Positions 25,828-34,367 of a stretch of 64,000 nt of DNA are shown piece after piece. The stretch covers positions 1 through 64,000 of the forward strand of contig NZ_SUMB01000005.1 in NCBI RefSeq assembly GCF_005048155.1, in the 5' to 3' direction. Position numbers and translations under genes: made by a program. Source of the stretch: Streptomyces piniterrae (GTDB lineage: Bacteria > Actinomycetota > Actinomycetes > Streptomycetales > Streptomycetaceae). Positions within the stretch are counted from its first letter, which is position 1. Each line of letters starts with the position of its first letter. The notes below the pieces were generated by a model. The model saw only the letters and a program-made list of their open reading frames with translations, was not told the origin of the DNA and made no database searches.

Positions 25828-26952
25828 TCAGGAGAGCGTCGTGACGGTCTTGCGGACCTTGTCGGCGATCTCGGTGGGCAGCGGGGCGTAGCCGAGGGCC
25901 TCGAGGGCGCCCTGGCCGTCCTTGCTGGCGACGTAGGTCAGGAAGGACTTCGTGGCGGGCAGGGTCTCGGCCTTGTTGCCCTTGTCGCAGGCGATCTCGT
26001 ACGTCACCAGGGTGATCGGGTACGCGCCCTCGGCCTTGGTGGTGTAGTTGAGCTTCAGCGCCAGGTCGTCGCCCTCGCCGGCCGGCTTGGCCTCGGAGAT
26101 CGCCTTGGAGGCGTTGGCGGTGGTGGCCTCGACGGGGGCCTTGGCGCCGGTGTTCAGCTTGGCCGTGGTGATCTTGCTGGAGGTCGCGTAGGACAGCTCG
26201 AAGTAGGAGATCGCGCCGCTGGTCTGCTTGACCTGCGAGGAGACGCCGGACGAGCCGGAGGCCGCCTGGCCGCCCTCGCCTTCCCACTTCTTCGCCGGCT
26301 CGTGCTTCCAGGCACCCGGGGCGGCGGCCTTCAGGTACTTGGTGAGGTTGTCCGTGGTGCCCGAGTCGTCGGAGCGGTGGAACGCCTGGATCTTGAGGTC
26401 AGGAAGCTTGGCGCCCGGGTTCAGCTTGGCGATCGCCTTGTCGTTCCAGTTGGTGATCTTCGAGTCGAAGATCTTGGCGAGGGTCTCGGCGTCGAGGACC
26501 AGGTTGTCCACGCCGGGGACGTTGTAGCCGATCGCGATCGGGCCGCCGAGCATCGGCAGGTCGATCGCCTTGCCACCCTTGCAGACCTGCTTCGACTTCG
26601 TGACCTCTTCGGGCTTGAGCGCCGAGTCGGAGCCCGCGAACGCGGTCTGGCCCTGCAGGAAGGTCGTCACGCCGGCACCGGAACCGGTCGGCTGGTAGTT
26701 GATCTCGGTGTCCTTGCAGGCGCCCGAGTAGTTCTGCACCCACACATCCATGGCGTTCTTCTGCGCCGATGAGCCGGACGCGAGCAGCTTGCCCTTGCCC
26801 TCGCACTTGATGTTGGCGGTCTTGGCGGCGCCGCCGGCACCGCCGGAGGCGCTGGTGTCGTCGGAGCCACACGCCGTCAGGGCCAGGGCACCGGAGACGG
26901 CGAGAGCGCCAACGGCGAGGGCGCGAACCCGGTTCTTGCGCTGAAGCTTCAC
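25828..26952 (-). CDS. pstS: Phosphate-binding lipoprotein PstS
   Basis: 374 residues from GTG 26950-26952. A signal peptide ends in the lipobox LTACG (Cys28), so the protein is lipid-anchored outside the cell. Phosphate-binding landmarks are GKLLASGSSAQKNAM, the TGSGAGVTTFLQGQTAFAGSDSAL loop and HRSDDSGTTDNLTKYL. It captures phosphate for PstCAB. It is first in the operon and is preceded by a four-unit PHO box, so PhoP-dependent induction in phosphate starvation is expected. Confidence 0.98.
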   Translation of the reverse strand: MKLQRKNRVRALAVGALAVSGALALTACGSDDTSASGGAGGAAKTANIKCEGKGKLLASGSSAQKNAMDVWVQNYSGACKDTEINYQPTGSGAGVTTFLQGQTAFAGSDSALKPEEVTKSKQVCKGGKAIDLPMLGGPIAIGYNVPGVDNLVLDAETLAKIFDSKITNWNDKAIAKLNPGAKLPDLKIQAFHRSDDSGTTDNLTKYLKAAAPGAWKHEPAKKWEGEGGQAASGSSGVSSQVKQTSGAISYFELSYATSSKITTAKLNTGAKAPVEATTANASKAISEAKPAGEGDDLALKLNYTTKAEGAYPITLVTYEIACDKGNKAETLPATKSFLTYVASKDGQGALEALGYAPLPTEIADKVRKTVTTLS

Positions 26953-27117
26953 TGTCGAGAGTTCCTTCCTGGGGCGCGCCGGTTCTTTCGGCGAGCGGAA
27001 TGGGGACGGGGGTGATGACTCTTTTGTGGTGACCGCCGTGGGGGTGCGGTGTCAGCTGGCCGTGCCGCGTGAGCCCTGAGGGCATGACGCGCACTCGGTA
27101 CGGCTGAAATTAGGCAG

Positions 27118-27161
27118 ACCAAGTGAAGCGGCCGATGGAGGAGAGTGAACGCAAGGTGAAC
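27118..27161 (-). promoter_or_regulatory. PHO box (PhoP-binding direct repeats) upstream of pstS
   Basis: On the minus strand there are four consecutive 11-nt units: GTTCACCTTGC, GTTCACTCTCC, TCCATCGGCCG (degenerate) and CTTCACTTGGT. This is the Streptomyces PHO-box pattern of GTTCACC-type 11-mers. It lies about 170 bp upstream of pstS and 295 bp upstream of the divergent NlpC/P60 gene. The interval 26953-27455 contains no gene. Confidence 0.88.
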
Positions 27162-27455
27162 CTCGGCCGTCAGGTGGGTGCGCCGTTCGAGTGATCTCGG
27201 GCGGTTCGCCGACCGGCGGACAAGGGGCACCCTGCGAGGAATTCACGCAGGTGGGAGGGGGTGTGGCGGGTGTGGGGGAGGCGCATCGGCCGTGCGAGAC
27301 GGCGCATTCGCCGTGCGAGACGGGGCGCCGTTCATGAGAAACATCCGTCCGCTCATGAGAAACGGCCCGTCGCTCTGTTGGATTACCGGCCGGTATGGCA
27401 GCATCCGCGCCTGAGGCGAGGACGCGAATCGGTGCGGAACGACCGGAGGTGGCTG

Positions 27456-28607
27456 GTGGGGCGCCAGGGGGCACGACAGGGCGTTCAGGGTGGATGGGGA
27501 GTACGGCGCGAACGGGGTGTACGGGGCGGCCGGCGTGGCCGGATCGCGGTGTGTACCGGAGTCGTTCTGTGCGCGATGGGGTTGCTGGGCGGGGCGGAGA
27601 CGGCCGCGTACGCCGCGGATCCCGAGCCGGGCAAGCGCCTGGAGGACGTACGCAAGAAGATCGAGAACCTCTACCGCAAGGCGGAGCGGGCGACCGACGC
27701 CTACAACGGCGCCAGGGAAGAGGTCGAGATCCAGCAGAAAGAGATCGTCAGGCTGGCGCGCAGCATCGACAAGACGCAGCGCAAGCTGACCGCGCTCAAG
27801 CAGCAGGCCGGTGTGCTGGCCAGTGCGCAGTACCGGGGCGGCGGGATTCCGCCCGAGGCCAAGCTGGTGCTCAATACCGACCCCGAGCTCTTTCTCGACA
27901 ATGTCATCCTCGCCCGTAAGGGGCAGCAGGCCGCCAAGGGCGTGATCAGTCAACTTACCCTTCTGAAGGGTGACTTGGAGGATTACTCACAGGACGCCAC
28001 GGACCGCTGGGAGCGGCTGGAGGCGAACCGTGAGAAGAAGGAAAGCGCGCAGCGGGACATCAAGAAACAGATCGACGCGGCAAAGAAACTGGAATCCCGG
28101 CTGGCCGCGGAGGAAAAGGACCGGCTGAAGGAGCTGGAGGACGAGCAGGCGCTCAGGGAGCAGCAGAAATGGCTCGACTCCGGTGTGCTGGAGGAAATCA
28201 GCAACAAAGCGTCCGCCAAAGGCAAGAAGGCGATCGCGTACGCCACCGCACAGATCGGCAAGGACTATGTGTGGGGCGCGGAGGGGCCGGACACCTTCGA
28301 CTGCTCCGGACTGACCCTCCGGGCCTGGCAGGCAGGCGGCCGGACGATCCCGCGGACCTCGCAGGAACAGTGGCGGCAGCTGCCCCGGGTGGGCGTCAAA
28401 GAGATGCGGCCGGGCGATCTGATCATTTATTTCACCGATGCCAGTCATGTGGGGATGTATGTCGGTGACGGGGCGATTGTGCATGCCCCGCGGCCCGGCC
28501 GGAAGATCACGATCACCGGCGCCGGCTCGATGCCGATCCTGGGTGTCGTCCGGCCGGATATGGACGACCGCCGGAGTGAAGACAGCCGACGACAATCGGC
28601 GCGATAA
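27456..28607 (+). CDS. Secreted NlpC/P60 cell-wall hydrolase with coiled-coil domain
   Basis: 383 residues from GTG 27456, with GGAGG six bases upstream. A basic N-terminus and hydrophobic signal (IAVCTGVVLCAMGLLGGAE) end at an AYAAD-type cleavage site. Residues about 60-255 are a long coiled coil rich in Lys/Glu/Gln (KIENLYRKAERATDAYNGAR). The C-terminal NlpC/P60 domain has DTFDCSGLTLRAWQ (catalytic Cys), ASHVGMYVGDGAIVHAP (His) and the third polar residue within the latter. This is the RipA/Cgl-type endopeptidase layout, used for cell separation or wall remodelling. It is divergent from pstS with the PHO box between them. Confidence 0.93.
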   Translation: MGRQGARQGVQGGWGVRRERGVRGGRRGRIAVCTGVVLCAMGLLGGAETAAYAADPEPGKRLEDVRKKIENLYRKAERATDAYNGAREEVEIQQKEIVRLARSIDKTQRKLTALKQQAGVLASAQYRGGGIPPEAKLVLNTDPELFLDNVILARKGQQAAKGVISQLTLLKGDLEDYSQDATDRWERLEANREKKESAQRDIKKQIDAAKKLESRLAAEEKDRLKELEDEQALREQQKWLDSGVLEEISNKASAKGKKAIAYATAQIGKDYVWGAEGPDTFDCSGLTLRAWQAGGRTIPRTSQEQWRQLPRVGVKEMRPGDLIIYFTDASHVGMYVGDGAIVHAPRPGRKITITGAGSMPILGVVRPDMDDRRSEDSRRQSAR

Positions 28608-28984
28608 GGGCGAAGCCCGAACTGATACGGGCGGCCCTCCGGCGCCGCGTCGAGGCATCCCGGCGGCATGCGGGCGATGACGCCGCCCGATAAATGACCG
28701 GTTCGATTGCTATCGGACGGTTGTCGGCGCGTAGCGGAATGCGGTCAAGCGGGGTGATGTTCGTCATTCCGCTTTCCTGCCTCGCCAAGGGAAATCGCTG
28801 ATGAGATGCGGCATATGACGTTGGCCGATTGCCATCGGCCATTCCATACCGCTCGACACTGGCGCTATGGTCGCCTCTCAGTGCCCGGCGTCTCGCTCAT
28901 TTGAACGACCGGAACGTGAAGTCGGCACGGTGGTGTGCCGTCGGTGCGCCACCCACCCTCGGGGGGAGGGAAGGAAGTAGAGGA
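28608..28984. other. 377-bp intergenic region, nothing recognised
   Basis: Between the NlpC/P60 gene and the SpoIIE-type phosphatase gene. It is somewhat AT-richer around 28690-28870, where promoters of the phosphatase gene are likely. No terminator, repeat or small gene with a ribosome site is evident. Confidence 0.5.
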
Positions 28985-30475
28985 ATGCCCGTACCCGTAC
29001 CGCACCAGCGGACGGCCGTGCTGCCGCAGCAGGCGAGCGCGGCGGACGACGCCTGCGCGGACGCCGCGCCGGCGGCCGCTGTGTCTGCGGAGGGGAACGC
29101 GGCGGCCCGGGGCGTGAGCGCCTGTGCCACCGGCGGCTGGGGCACGAGTGCCCGCGCCGCGGCCGACCAGGGCGAAAGCGCCCCGGCGGAGCCCGCTACC
29201 GCCCTCGTGCAGTACGGCCTGGGCATGGGCTCCCGGGACCGGCAGGAGCCCCAAGGGGCGATGCAGCCCTTTTCGGCCAACCACGGCTTCCCCGACCAGG
29301 GCCTGACCCTGCTTCTCATCGGCGAGGACCCCAACAGCCCGATACCCGACATGTGGGACTGGTCGGGCCGCAAGGTCCGGCTGCGTACCGCCCGGAACCT
29401 CACCGAGGCCGAGCGACTGCTCACCGACGACGTGCACTGCATCCTGCTCGATCTGGCCCCGCCCGAGCACGACGAGCGGGACACAGCCGACGAGGGCCGC
29501 CCCGGCGACGAGCTGCACATGCTGCGCGAGGTGCTGCGGCTGGCACCGGCCCAGGCGGTCCTGGTGCTGACCTCCGAGACCGACGCCGAGCGCGCCGCGG
29601 ACGCGGTACGCGTCGGCGCCCAGGACTACCTCTTCCGCGACGAACTGGACGGCGCCGTGCTCAGCCGCGCCGTCCGCTACGCCGTCGAACGCAAACGCGC
29701 CGACCTCGCCCAGCGCCAGCTCACCGAGTCACGGATGCTGGCCCAGGAGAACGCCCGCCTGGAGCGCGGCCTCCTGCCCACCCCCCTGCTCGACGGCTCC
29801 GACCTCCGCTTCGCCGCCTGCTACCGCCCCGGCCGCAGCCGCGCGCTGCTCGGCGGCGACTTCTACGACACCGTCCGCACCCCGGACGGCACCGTCCACG
29901 CGATGATCGGCGACGTCTGCGGCCACGGCCCCGACGAGGCCGCCCTCGGCGTCGAACTGCGCATCGCCTGGCGCGCTCTGACCTTCGCCGGACTGTGCGG
30001 CGACGAGCTCTTGTCCACCCTCCAGAAGGTGCTGGAGCACGAGCGCGCCGACGACGAGATCTTCGCGACGCTGTGCACCGTCGACATCTCCCCGGACGGC
30101 CGGCGCGCGGGCCTGTGCCTGGCCGGCCACCCCGCGCCGCTGCTGGCCCGCGCGGGCCGCACCCCGCGGCTACTGCCGTACGAGTTCGGCGGCCCGGCGC
30201 TCGGCCTGCTGCCCAACGCCCGCTGGCCCCGCCGGCAGGTCGAACTGGGCGGCTCGTGGAGCCTGATGATGTACACCGACGGCCTGATCGAGGGCCGCAT
30301 CGGGCAGGGCAACCAGCGCCTCGGCCAGGAGGGCATGGCCGAACTGGTCGGCCGCCAGATGGCGGCCGGGCTGAGGGGCGAGGAACTGCTCGAGGCGTCG
30401 GTCAAGGAGGTCCGCGACCTCAACGGCGGGGAGCTGACGGACGATGTCGCGGTGCTGCTGCTGGACCGGCGCTAG
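28985..30475 (+). CDS. PP2C/SpoIIE-type phosphatase with receiver-like domain
   Basis: 496 residues from ATG 28985, following a purine-rich GGAGGGAAGGAAG stretch. The first 95 residues are Ala-rich and disordered-looking. A receiver-like domain follows (about 105-225: LTLLLIGEDPN, CILLDLAPPE, ALVLTSE-type strand, VGAQDYLFRDELDG), then a short linker helix. The PP2C-type phosphatase domain has LGGDFYDTV, GDVCGHGPDEAA and MYTDGLIEGR with the metal-binding aspartates. Such proteins usually dephosphorylate anti-anti-sigma factors. No sigma, anti-sigma or sensor kinase gene is adjacent, so its partner is unknown. Confidence 0.9.
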   Translation: MPVPVPHQRTAVLPQQASAADDACADAAPAAAVSAEGNAAARGVSACATGGWGTSARAAADQGESAPAEPATALVQYGLGMGSRDRQEPQGAMQPFSANHGFPDQGLTLLLIGEDPNSPIPDMWDWSGRKVRLRTARNLTEAERLLTDDVHCILLDLAPPEHDERDTADEGRPGDELHMLREVLRLAPAQAVLVLTSETDAERAADAVRVGAQDYLFRDELDGAVLSRAVRYAVERKRADLAQRQLTESRMLAQENARLERGLLPTPLLDGSDLRFAACYRPGRSRALLGGDFYDTVRTPDGTVHAMIGDVCGHGPDEAALGVELRIAWRALTFAGLCGDELLSTLQKVLEHERADDEIFATLCTVDISPDGRRAGLCLAGHPAPLLARAGRTPRLLPYEFGGPALGLLPNARWPRRQVELGGSWSLMMYTDGLIEGRIGQGNQRLGQEGMAELVGRQMAAGLRGEELLEASVKEVRDLNGGELTDDVAVLLLDRR

Positions 30476-30538
30476 CGCCGGTCCGACGGGTCGGGCCCGG
30501 AAAGGCCGGGGCGGCCGCTCCGCCGATCCCGCCTCCGC

Positions 30539-30883
30539 TCACCGGCCGCCGTTGTAGGGGCCGTACGGGCCGTCCGAGCTGGAGCCGCCGCGGCGCGGAC
30601 CGCGACCGCCGCCGGAGACCTGCCGCAGCGCCGGGCGCACATCCACCGTGTAGACGATCACCGCGATGATGCCGATGATCGGCAGGAACATGTCGAACGG
30701 CATCAGGAACAGCAGCGCCGTGGCGAGCACCAGGAAGATCAGCCACATGCCCTTGGTCTGCTTGTCGGCCGCGCGATACGCGTCCTCGCGGCGCACCGCA
30801 GCGTCGACCAGCATCACGGCGGCATACACGCCCAGAGCGAGCTGCAAATAGCCCAGAAAGTTCTGGAACCCGTAGATCAGCAC
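30539..30883 (-). CDS. DUF2516 membrane protein
   Basis: 114 residues from GTG 30883. Three helices (FLGYLQLALGVYAAVMLVDA, GMWLIFLVLATALLFLMPF, IIGIIAVIVYTVDVRPAL) and the end of the third correspond to DUF2516. The C-terminus is a Gly/Arg/Tyr-rich tail. In mycobacteria the same family (Rv0476) follows hbhA. Here the gene likewise lies directly downstream of the hbhA-like gene on the same strand, which supports both annotations. Confidence 0.9.
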   Translation of the reverse strand: MLIYGFQNFLGYLQLALGVYAAVMLVDAAVRREDAYRAADKQTKGMWLIFLVLATALLFLMPFDMFLPIIGIIAVIVYTVDVRPALRQVSGGGRGPRRGGSSSDGPYGPYNGGR

Positions 30884-30956
30884 ACTGCCACCGCCCGTTT
30901 CGCCGGTCGTCCCGCTTCTTGTTCTCCGTACGGTCTTCTGGCCCTACGCCGCCCCA

Positions 30957-31006
30957 CCGTACCCGGAGGCGGACCGTACCCGGAGGAACGGACCGTAACC
31001 GGAGAA
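30957..31006. repeat. Three tandem copies of a 13-bp motif
   Basis: CCGTACCCGGAGG occurs at 30957 and 30974, and a degenerate CCGTAACCGGAGA at 30993, giving periods of 17 and 19 bp. The array sits in the 218-bp gap upstream of the DUF2516 gene, beside the hairpin at 31007-31037. It may be part of that gene's promoter or simple repeat slippage. Confidence 0.6.
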
Positions 31007-31037
31007 CGGGCCGGGCACCTGAAATGTGCCCGGCCCG
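31007..31037 (-). terminator. Intrinsic terminator downstream of the hbhA-like gene
   Basis: A 12-bp perfect stem (CGGGCCGGGCAC with GTGCCCGGCCCG) surrounds a seven-base AT-rich loop. It lies 65 bp past the hbhA-like stop codon and separates that gene from the DUF2516 gene. Confidence 0.75.
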
Positions 31038-31101
31038 CGCCGTATCCGATGTTCATCCCGTTGTCCCGCTTGTCCGTCCGCTCAGCGAACGGTGACCGAG
31101 G

Positions 31102-31674
31102 TCACTTCGCGGACTGCGGCGGGGTCTTCTTCGCCGCCGGCTTGCGCGCGGTGGTGCTCTTCTTCGCCGCGGCGGACTTGCTCTCGGTCGAGGTGCCGTT
31201 AGCGGGCGCGGGCACCGGCTTCGCCGCGTCCTCGGTCTTCGCCGCCGGCTCCGGCTCGATCGCCACCGCCAGCTCCTCCGCCTGGTCGGCGGCCTGGCCG
31301 CGCCAGGTCTGCACGGCGCCACGGCCGCGCTTGGCCAGCTCGTCGTACGTCTCACGGGCGCGAACGGCGACCTCGGCGGCCCGGCCCACGCCCTGCAGCG
31401 CCAGCTCCTGAGCCTGCTCGCCGAACTTCTTCAGGTCGCCGTCGAGCGAGCCCAGCAGCTCCTTGACCTTCTCCTGGGCGTCCTTGGCCTGCTTGGTGAC
31501 ACGCTCCTGGACTTCCTTGGGGTCGGTGGCCCGCACGGACTCGAAGCGCTTGGGCGCCTCGGCCCGGATCTTCTCGACCAGCTGCGGCACCTCACCGAGC
31601 TTCTCGGCGGCCAGGTCGGTGGCACCGGCCAGTGCGTACAGCGGGGTACGGAGGTCATCGGTTTTGATGGCCAT
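31102..31674 (-). CDS. HbhA-like heparin-binding hemagglutinin homologue
   Basis: 190 residues. Residues 1-130 are a long amphipathic helix/coiled coil (DLRTPLYALAGATDLAAEKL, KEVQERVTKQAKDAQEKVKELL). The last 60 are Lys/Ala/Pro-rich (AAAKKSTTARKPAAKKTPPQ), like the C-terminal binding region of mycobacterial HbhA. The start MAIKTDDLRTPLYA is typical of the family. In a soil actinomycete it is unlikely to be a host adhesin; roles in surface charge, membrane lipid bodies or DNA binding have been considered for the family. It is flanked by the XRE gene and DUF2516 gene as in mycobacteria. Confidence 0.88.
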   Translation of the reverse strand: MAIKTDDLRTPLYALAGATDLAAEKLGEVPQLVEKIRAEAPKRFESVRATDPKEVQERVTKQAKDAQEKVKELLGSLDGDLKKFGEQAQELALQGVGRAAEVAVRARETYDELAKRGRGAVQTWRGQAADQAEELAVAIEPEPAAKTEDAAKPVPAPANGTSTESKSAAAKKSTTARKPAAKKTPPQSAK

Positions 31675-31707
31675 GACGTTATTCCTCCTGGAAACGAAAT
31701 CGATTGC

Positions 31708-32154
31708 TCAGGTGGCGTGCGGGCCGCCGTCGGCCTCTGTCTCATGGGAGTCCGTGCCGCGCCCGTCCTCATGCCCGCTCGCAGTGCCGTCCTCGTTGCC
31801 GCTGCCGACCCCGTTCTCCTTACGGAAGGACTCGTAGATCTGCAGCAGGACGTGCTTCTGCTTTTCGTTCAGCGACGGGTCGGTGAGGATCGCGGTCTGC
31901 ACCTCGACCCCGTCGAGCCCGTGCCGCTCGTCGAGGATCCCGGCCTGGACGTACAGCGTCTCGGCGGATATCCGCAGCGCCTTGGCCAGCTGCTGCAGGA
32001 TCTCCGCACTCGGCTTGCGCAAGCCGCGCTCGATCTGGCTGAGATACGGGTTGGACACCCCGGCGGCATCGGCGAGCTGCCGCAGGCTCAGCTGCGCCGT
32101 GCGCCGCTGCTCCCGCAGGAACTCACCGAGATTGCCGACGTTGAGTGATGCCAT
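31708..32154 (-). CDS. XRE-family regulator (Rv0474-like)
   Basis: 148 residues from ATG 32154. A helix-turn-helix domain occupies about 7-66 (LGEFLREQRRTAQLSLRQLA, VSNPYLSQIERGLRKPSAEI), followed by an amphipathic segment (SLNEKQKHVLLQIYESFRKE) and an acidic disordered tail. It is immediately upstream of the hbhA-like gene on the same strand, as Rv0474 is in mycobacteria. A pair of TAGCrCTTG direct repeats 17-45 bp before its start looks like its operator, so it probably controls itself and the hbhA-like gene. Confidence 0.9.
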   Translation of the reverse strand: MASLNVGNLGEFLREQRRTAQLSLRQLADAAGVSNPYLSQIERGLRKPSAEILQQLAKALRISAETLYVQAGILDERHGLDGVEVQTAILTDPSLNEKQKHVLLQIYESFRKENGVGSGNEDGTASGHEDGRGTDSHETEADGGPHAT

Positions 32155-32170
32155 GTGTCGATAATGCATC

Positions 32171-32199
32171 CAAGTGCTAACTTTTGCAAGCAAGCGCTA
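32171..32199 (-). promoter_or_regulatory. Candidate operator: direct repeats TAGCGCTTG / TAGCACTTG
   Basis: On the minus strand, TAGCGCTTG and TAGCACTTG lie exactly 20 bp apart, two helical turns, with TTGCAAAAG between them. The block lies just upstream of the XRE gene and overlaps the last codon of the methyltransferase gene (its stop lies at 32197). Spacing and position suit binding by two XRE dimers. Confidence 0.65.
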
Positions 32200-33135
32200 G
32201 CAGGAGTGGTGGGCGGGTCGTGGGGCCTGGTGGTGGGTGCTGGATCCCGTGCCGCGTCCCGTACCGGTTCCGGTGCCTATGACGACCGTGGCGTACAGGT
32301 CGTCGTCGCCGGCCACCTGAGGGACGAGCCCGTTGCGGGCGAAGGCCTCGACGGCGTGGGGCGCCTGCCGCTCGCTCGTCTCGACCAGTACATGGCCGCC
32401 GGGCGCCAGCCATTCCGGCGCGGCCGCGGTCACCCGCCGCAGGACGTCGAGCCCGTCCGCGCCGCCGTCGAGCGCCACCAGCGGCTCGTGCTCGCGGGCC
32501 TCCGGGGGAAGCAGTCCGACCTCGTCGGTCGGTACGTAGGGAACGTTGGCCACCAGGACGTCGATGCGGCCCCGCAGGCCGGCGGGCAGCGCGGCGAAGA
32601 GGTCGCCCTCGTGGACCTCGCCACCGGCGGCAGCGAGGTTGCGGCGGGCGCAGCGCACCGCGGCGGGTTCGATGTCCGCGGCGTACAGCTCGACCCGGCC
32701 CAGGGCGGCGGCCAGCGCGGCGCCCACCGCGCCCGAGCCGCAGCACAGGTCGACGATGACGGGCCGCGGCCGGTCGAGGGCGCGGGCGAGGCCGACGGCC
32801 CGGCCGAGGAGGAACTCGGTGCGGCGGCGCGGCACGAAGACCCCGGGATCCACCGCGACGCGCAGGCCGGCGAACTCGGCCCAGCCCAGGACGTGTTCGA
32901 GCGGGAGGCCACCGGTCCGCCGTTCCACCATGGCGGCGAGCTCGTCCGGCGTACGTGCCGTGGAGACGAGCAACTCCGCCTCGTCCTCGGCGAAGACACA
33001 GCCGGCGGCGCGAAGCCTGGCGACGACGGCGGGGCGGGTGAGGGGAGGGGCGAGGAGAGAGTCGAGCGGAGAGGAGAGAGGTGCGGACTGTGCCGCGATT
33101 CCCGGTGAGGGGTGCGGTGACGGGATGGTCGACAT
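32197..33135 (-). CDS. Putative protein N5-glutamine methyltransferase (PrmC/HemK-like)
   Basis: 312 residues from ATG 33135, with AAAGG six bases upstream. It has the HemK/PrmC layout: an N-terminal helical domain, PRRRTEFLLGRAV, the SAM-binding VIVDLCCGSGAVGAALA, ELYAADIEP, and the catalytic loop. The catalytic tetrapeptide reads NVPY (VANVPYVPTDEVG) instead of the canonical NPPY, marking the paralogous 'putative protein N5-glutamine methyltransferase' group. Its methyl acceptor is therefore uncertain and need not be a release factor. The C-terminal 25 residues are a Gly/Thr/His-rich tail. Confidence 0.88.
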   Translation of the reverse strand: MSTIPSPHPSPGIAAQSAPLSSPLDSLLAPPLTRPAVVARLRAAGCVFAEDEAELLVSTARTPDELAAMVERRTGGLPLEHVLGWAEFAGLRVAVDPGVFVPRRRTEFLLGRAVGLARALDRPRPVIVDLCCGSGAVGAALAAALGRVELYAADIEPAAVRCARRNLAAAGGEVHEGDLFAALPAGLRGRIDVLVANVPYVPTDEVGLLPPEAREHEPLVALDGGADGLDVLRRVTAAAPEWLAPGGHVLVETSERQAPHAVEAFARNGLVPQVAGDDDLYATVVIGTGTGTGRGTGSSTHHQAPRPAHHSC

Positions 33136-33419
33136 GTGAGCCTTTCGGGACGCCGATGGCGCTCCCCGGGTCACGTCTGTCGGGCGGTCACCTGTGTCGG
33201 GTGGACCGCACGCGCGCGAGACGGGAGCACCTGCCTGGTCTGGCGGGGAATCGGTCTCACCTCCTGGGTCGGTCCACTGCTGGAGACGGCAACTTTACCC
33301 GAGCTCGGGTAAGGCGTGCGGATGAGGGCCGCGCGGGCGCGCTCGGGCGGCTTCCCTGGGCCACCGTCAAGCTGCCTTCGGCGAGGTGGAGTTCGCTGTA
33401 GGCACCCTTCGGCTGGCAT

Positions 33420-33455
33420 CTGGAAAGTACTTGTCAAACTGGAAAGTACTTGTCA
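33420..33455 (+). promoter_or_regulatory. Candidate operator: tandem CTGGAAAGTACTTGTCA
   Basis: Two perfect 17-bp copies start at 33420 and 33439, a 19-bp period. Each contains the self-complementary octamer AAGTACTT (33425-33432 and 33444-33451). They lie 60-90 bp upstream of the membrane protein/regulator pair and are the only striking feature in the gene-free interval 33136-33512. The downstream winged-helix regulator is the obvious candidate ligand. Confidence 0.75.
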
Positions 33456-33512
33456 TGCTTATGGAACAGGGGATCGATCGGCAGGGATCGATCGGCAAGG
33501 GGGAGGACTGGA

Positions 33513-33932
33513 GTGTCCGAGTACGCCTCGAAGGACGCGGCGGCCGCACTGGCTCGCGCGCGGGAGTTGGGATCCACCGTTCGGAACGGATCCAAGTGGT
33601 CCGTCCGCTACCAAGTGGCATACGGATGCGCGGCCGCCGTCTCGATGCTCGCGATCGGGCTGTTGAGCCATCCGTACAATGTGGCGTTCGGAATCGGCTT
33701 CTGGATTCTCGCGCTCACGGGACTCTCGGTGTACGCCGCCCGGCAGCCCGTTGCCCGGCGCGGATTCACCCGTTGGAACAACGGCCTGATCATGGCCTGG
33801 GCGCTGCTCTTCTTCGCCGTACTGTTTCCGGGGATCACCTGGTTCCGGGGTGTCGAGGCATGGTGGGTCCCCGGCGCGATGCTGGTGGCACTTCCCGGCC
33901 TGATAGGCGGTTATCTGGAGGCCCGACGGTGA
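33513..33932 (+). CDS. Four-helix membrane protein
   Basis: 139 residues from GTG 33513, preceded by GGGGGAGGA. A 35-residue polar N-terminus is followed by four hydrophobic helices (VAYGCAAAVSMLAIGLL, VAFGIGFWILALTGLSVYAA, GLIMAWALLFFAVLFPGITWF, VPGAMLVALPGLIGGYL). I do not recognise a named family. Its stop overlaps the start of the next gene, a winged-helix regulator, by four bases (GTGA). Such two-gene pairs are common in Streptomyces, usually under autorepression. Confidence 0.88.
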   Translation: MSEYASKDAAAALARARELGSTVRNGSKWSVRYQVAYGCAAAVSMLAIGLLSHPYNVAFGIGFWILALTGLSVYAARQPVARRGFTRWNNGLIMAWALLFFAVLFPGITWFRGVEAWWVPGAMLVALPGLIGGYLEARR

Positions 33933-34294
33933 GTGATGCGCATTCTGGAGCCCAGGCGAGCCCTGGAACCCGTTCGCGCCCCGGCGCCCATCCGCGACAT
34001 GGGCTCGACGAGGTGATACACGCGCCGGTTCGCTTCTCCATCGTGGCGACCCTGGCGGCCGCCGACAAAGCCGAGTTCGCGTTCGTCCGCGACACGGTCG
34101 AGGTGAGCGACTCGGTGCTCTCGCGGCAGGTCGCCACGTTGGAGAAGGCGGGCTATGTCGCGGTCACGAAGGGGTACGTCGGCAAGCGTCCGCGTACCTG
34201 GCTCGCGCTCACCGAGGACGGCCGGGCCGCCTTCACCGCCCACTGCCGGTCCCTGCGGGCGATTGCCGGAGAAGACGGCCGCGGTGATGGCTGA
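33929..34294 (+). CDS. Winged-helix DNA-binding regulator (MarR/ArsR-like)
   Basis: 121 residues from GTG 33929. After a 25-residue Pro/Arg/His-rich lead the winged helix runs from about 28 to 110: VIHAPVRFSIVATLAAADKAEF, recognition helix VSDSVLSRQVATLEKAG, wing VAVTKGYVGKRPRTWLALT. No ligand-binding domain or metal site is seen. This domain type usually represses its own operon, and the AAGTACTT repeats upstream fit that. Confidence 0.88.
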   Translation: MSDAHSGAQASPGTRSRPGAHPRHGLDEVIHAPVRFSIVATLAAADKAEFAFVRDTVEVSDSVLSRQVATLEKAGYVAVTKGYVGKRPRTWLALTEDGRAAFTAHCRSLRAIAGEDGRGDG

Positions 34295-34367
34295 CGGCCG
34301 CGGCGATGGCTGATGGGATCGGTGATGGCTGACGGGCGGGTGACGCCGGGCGGCGTTCGGAGCGTTG

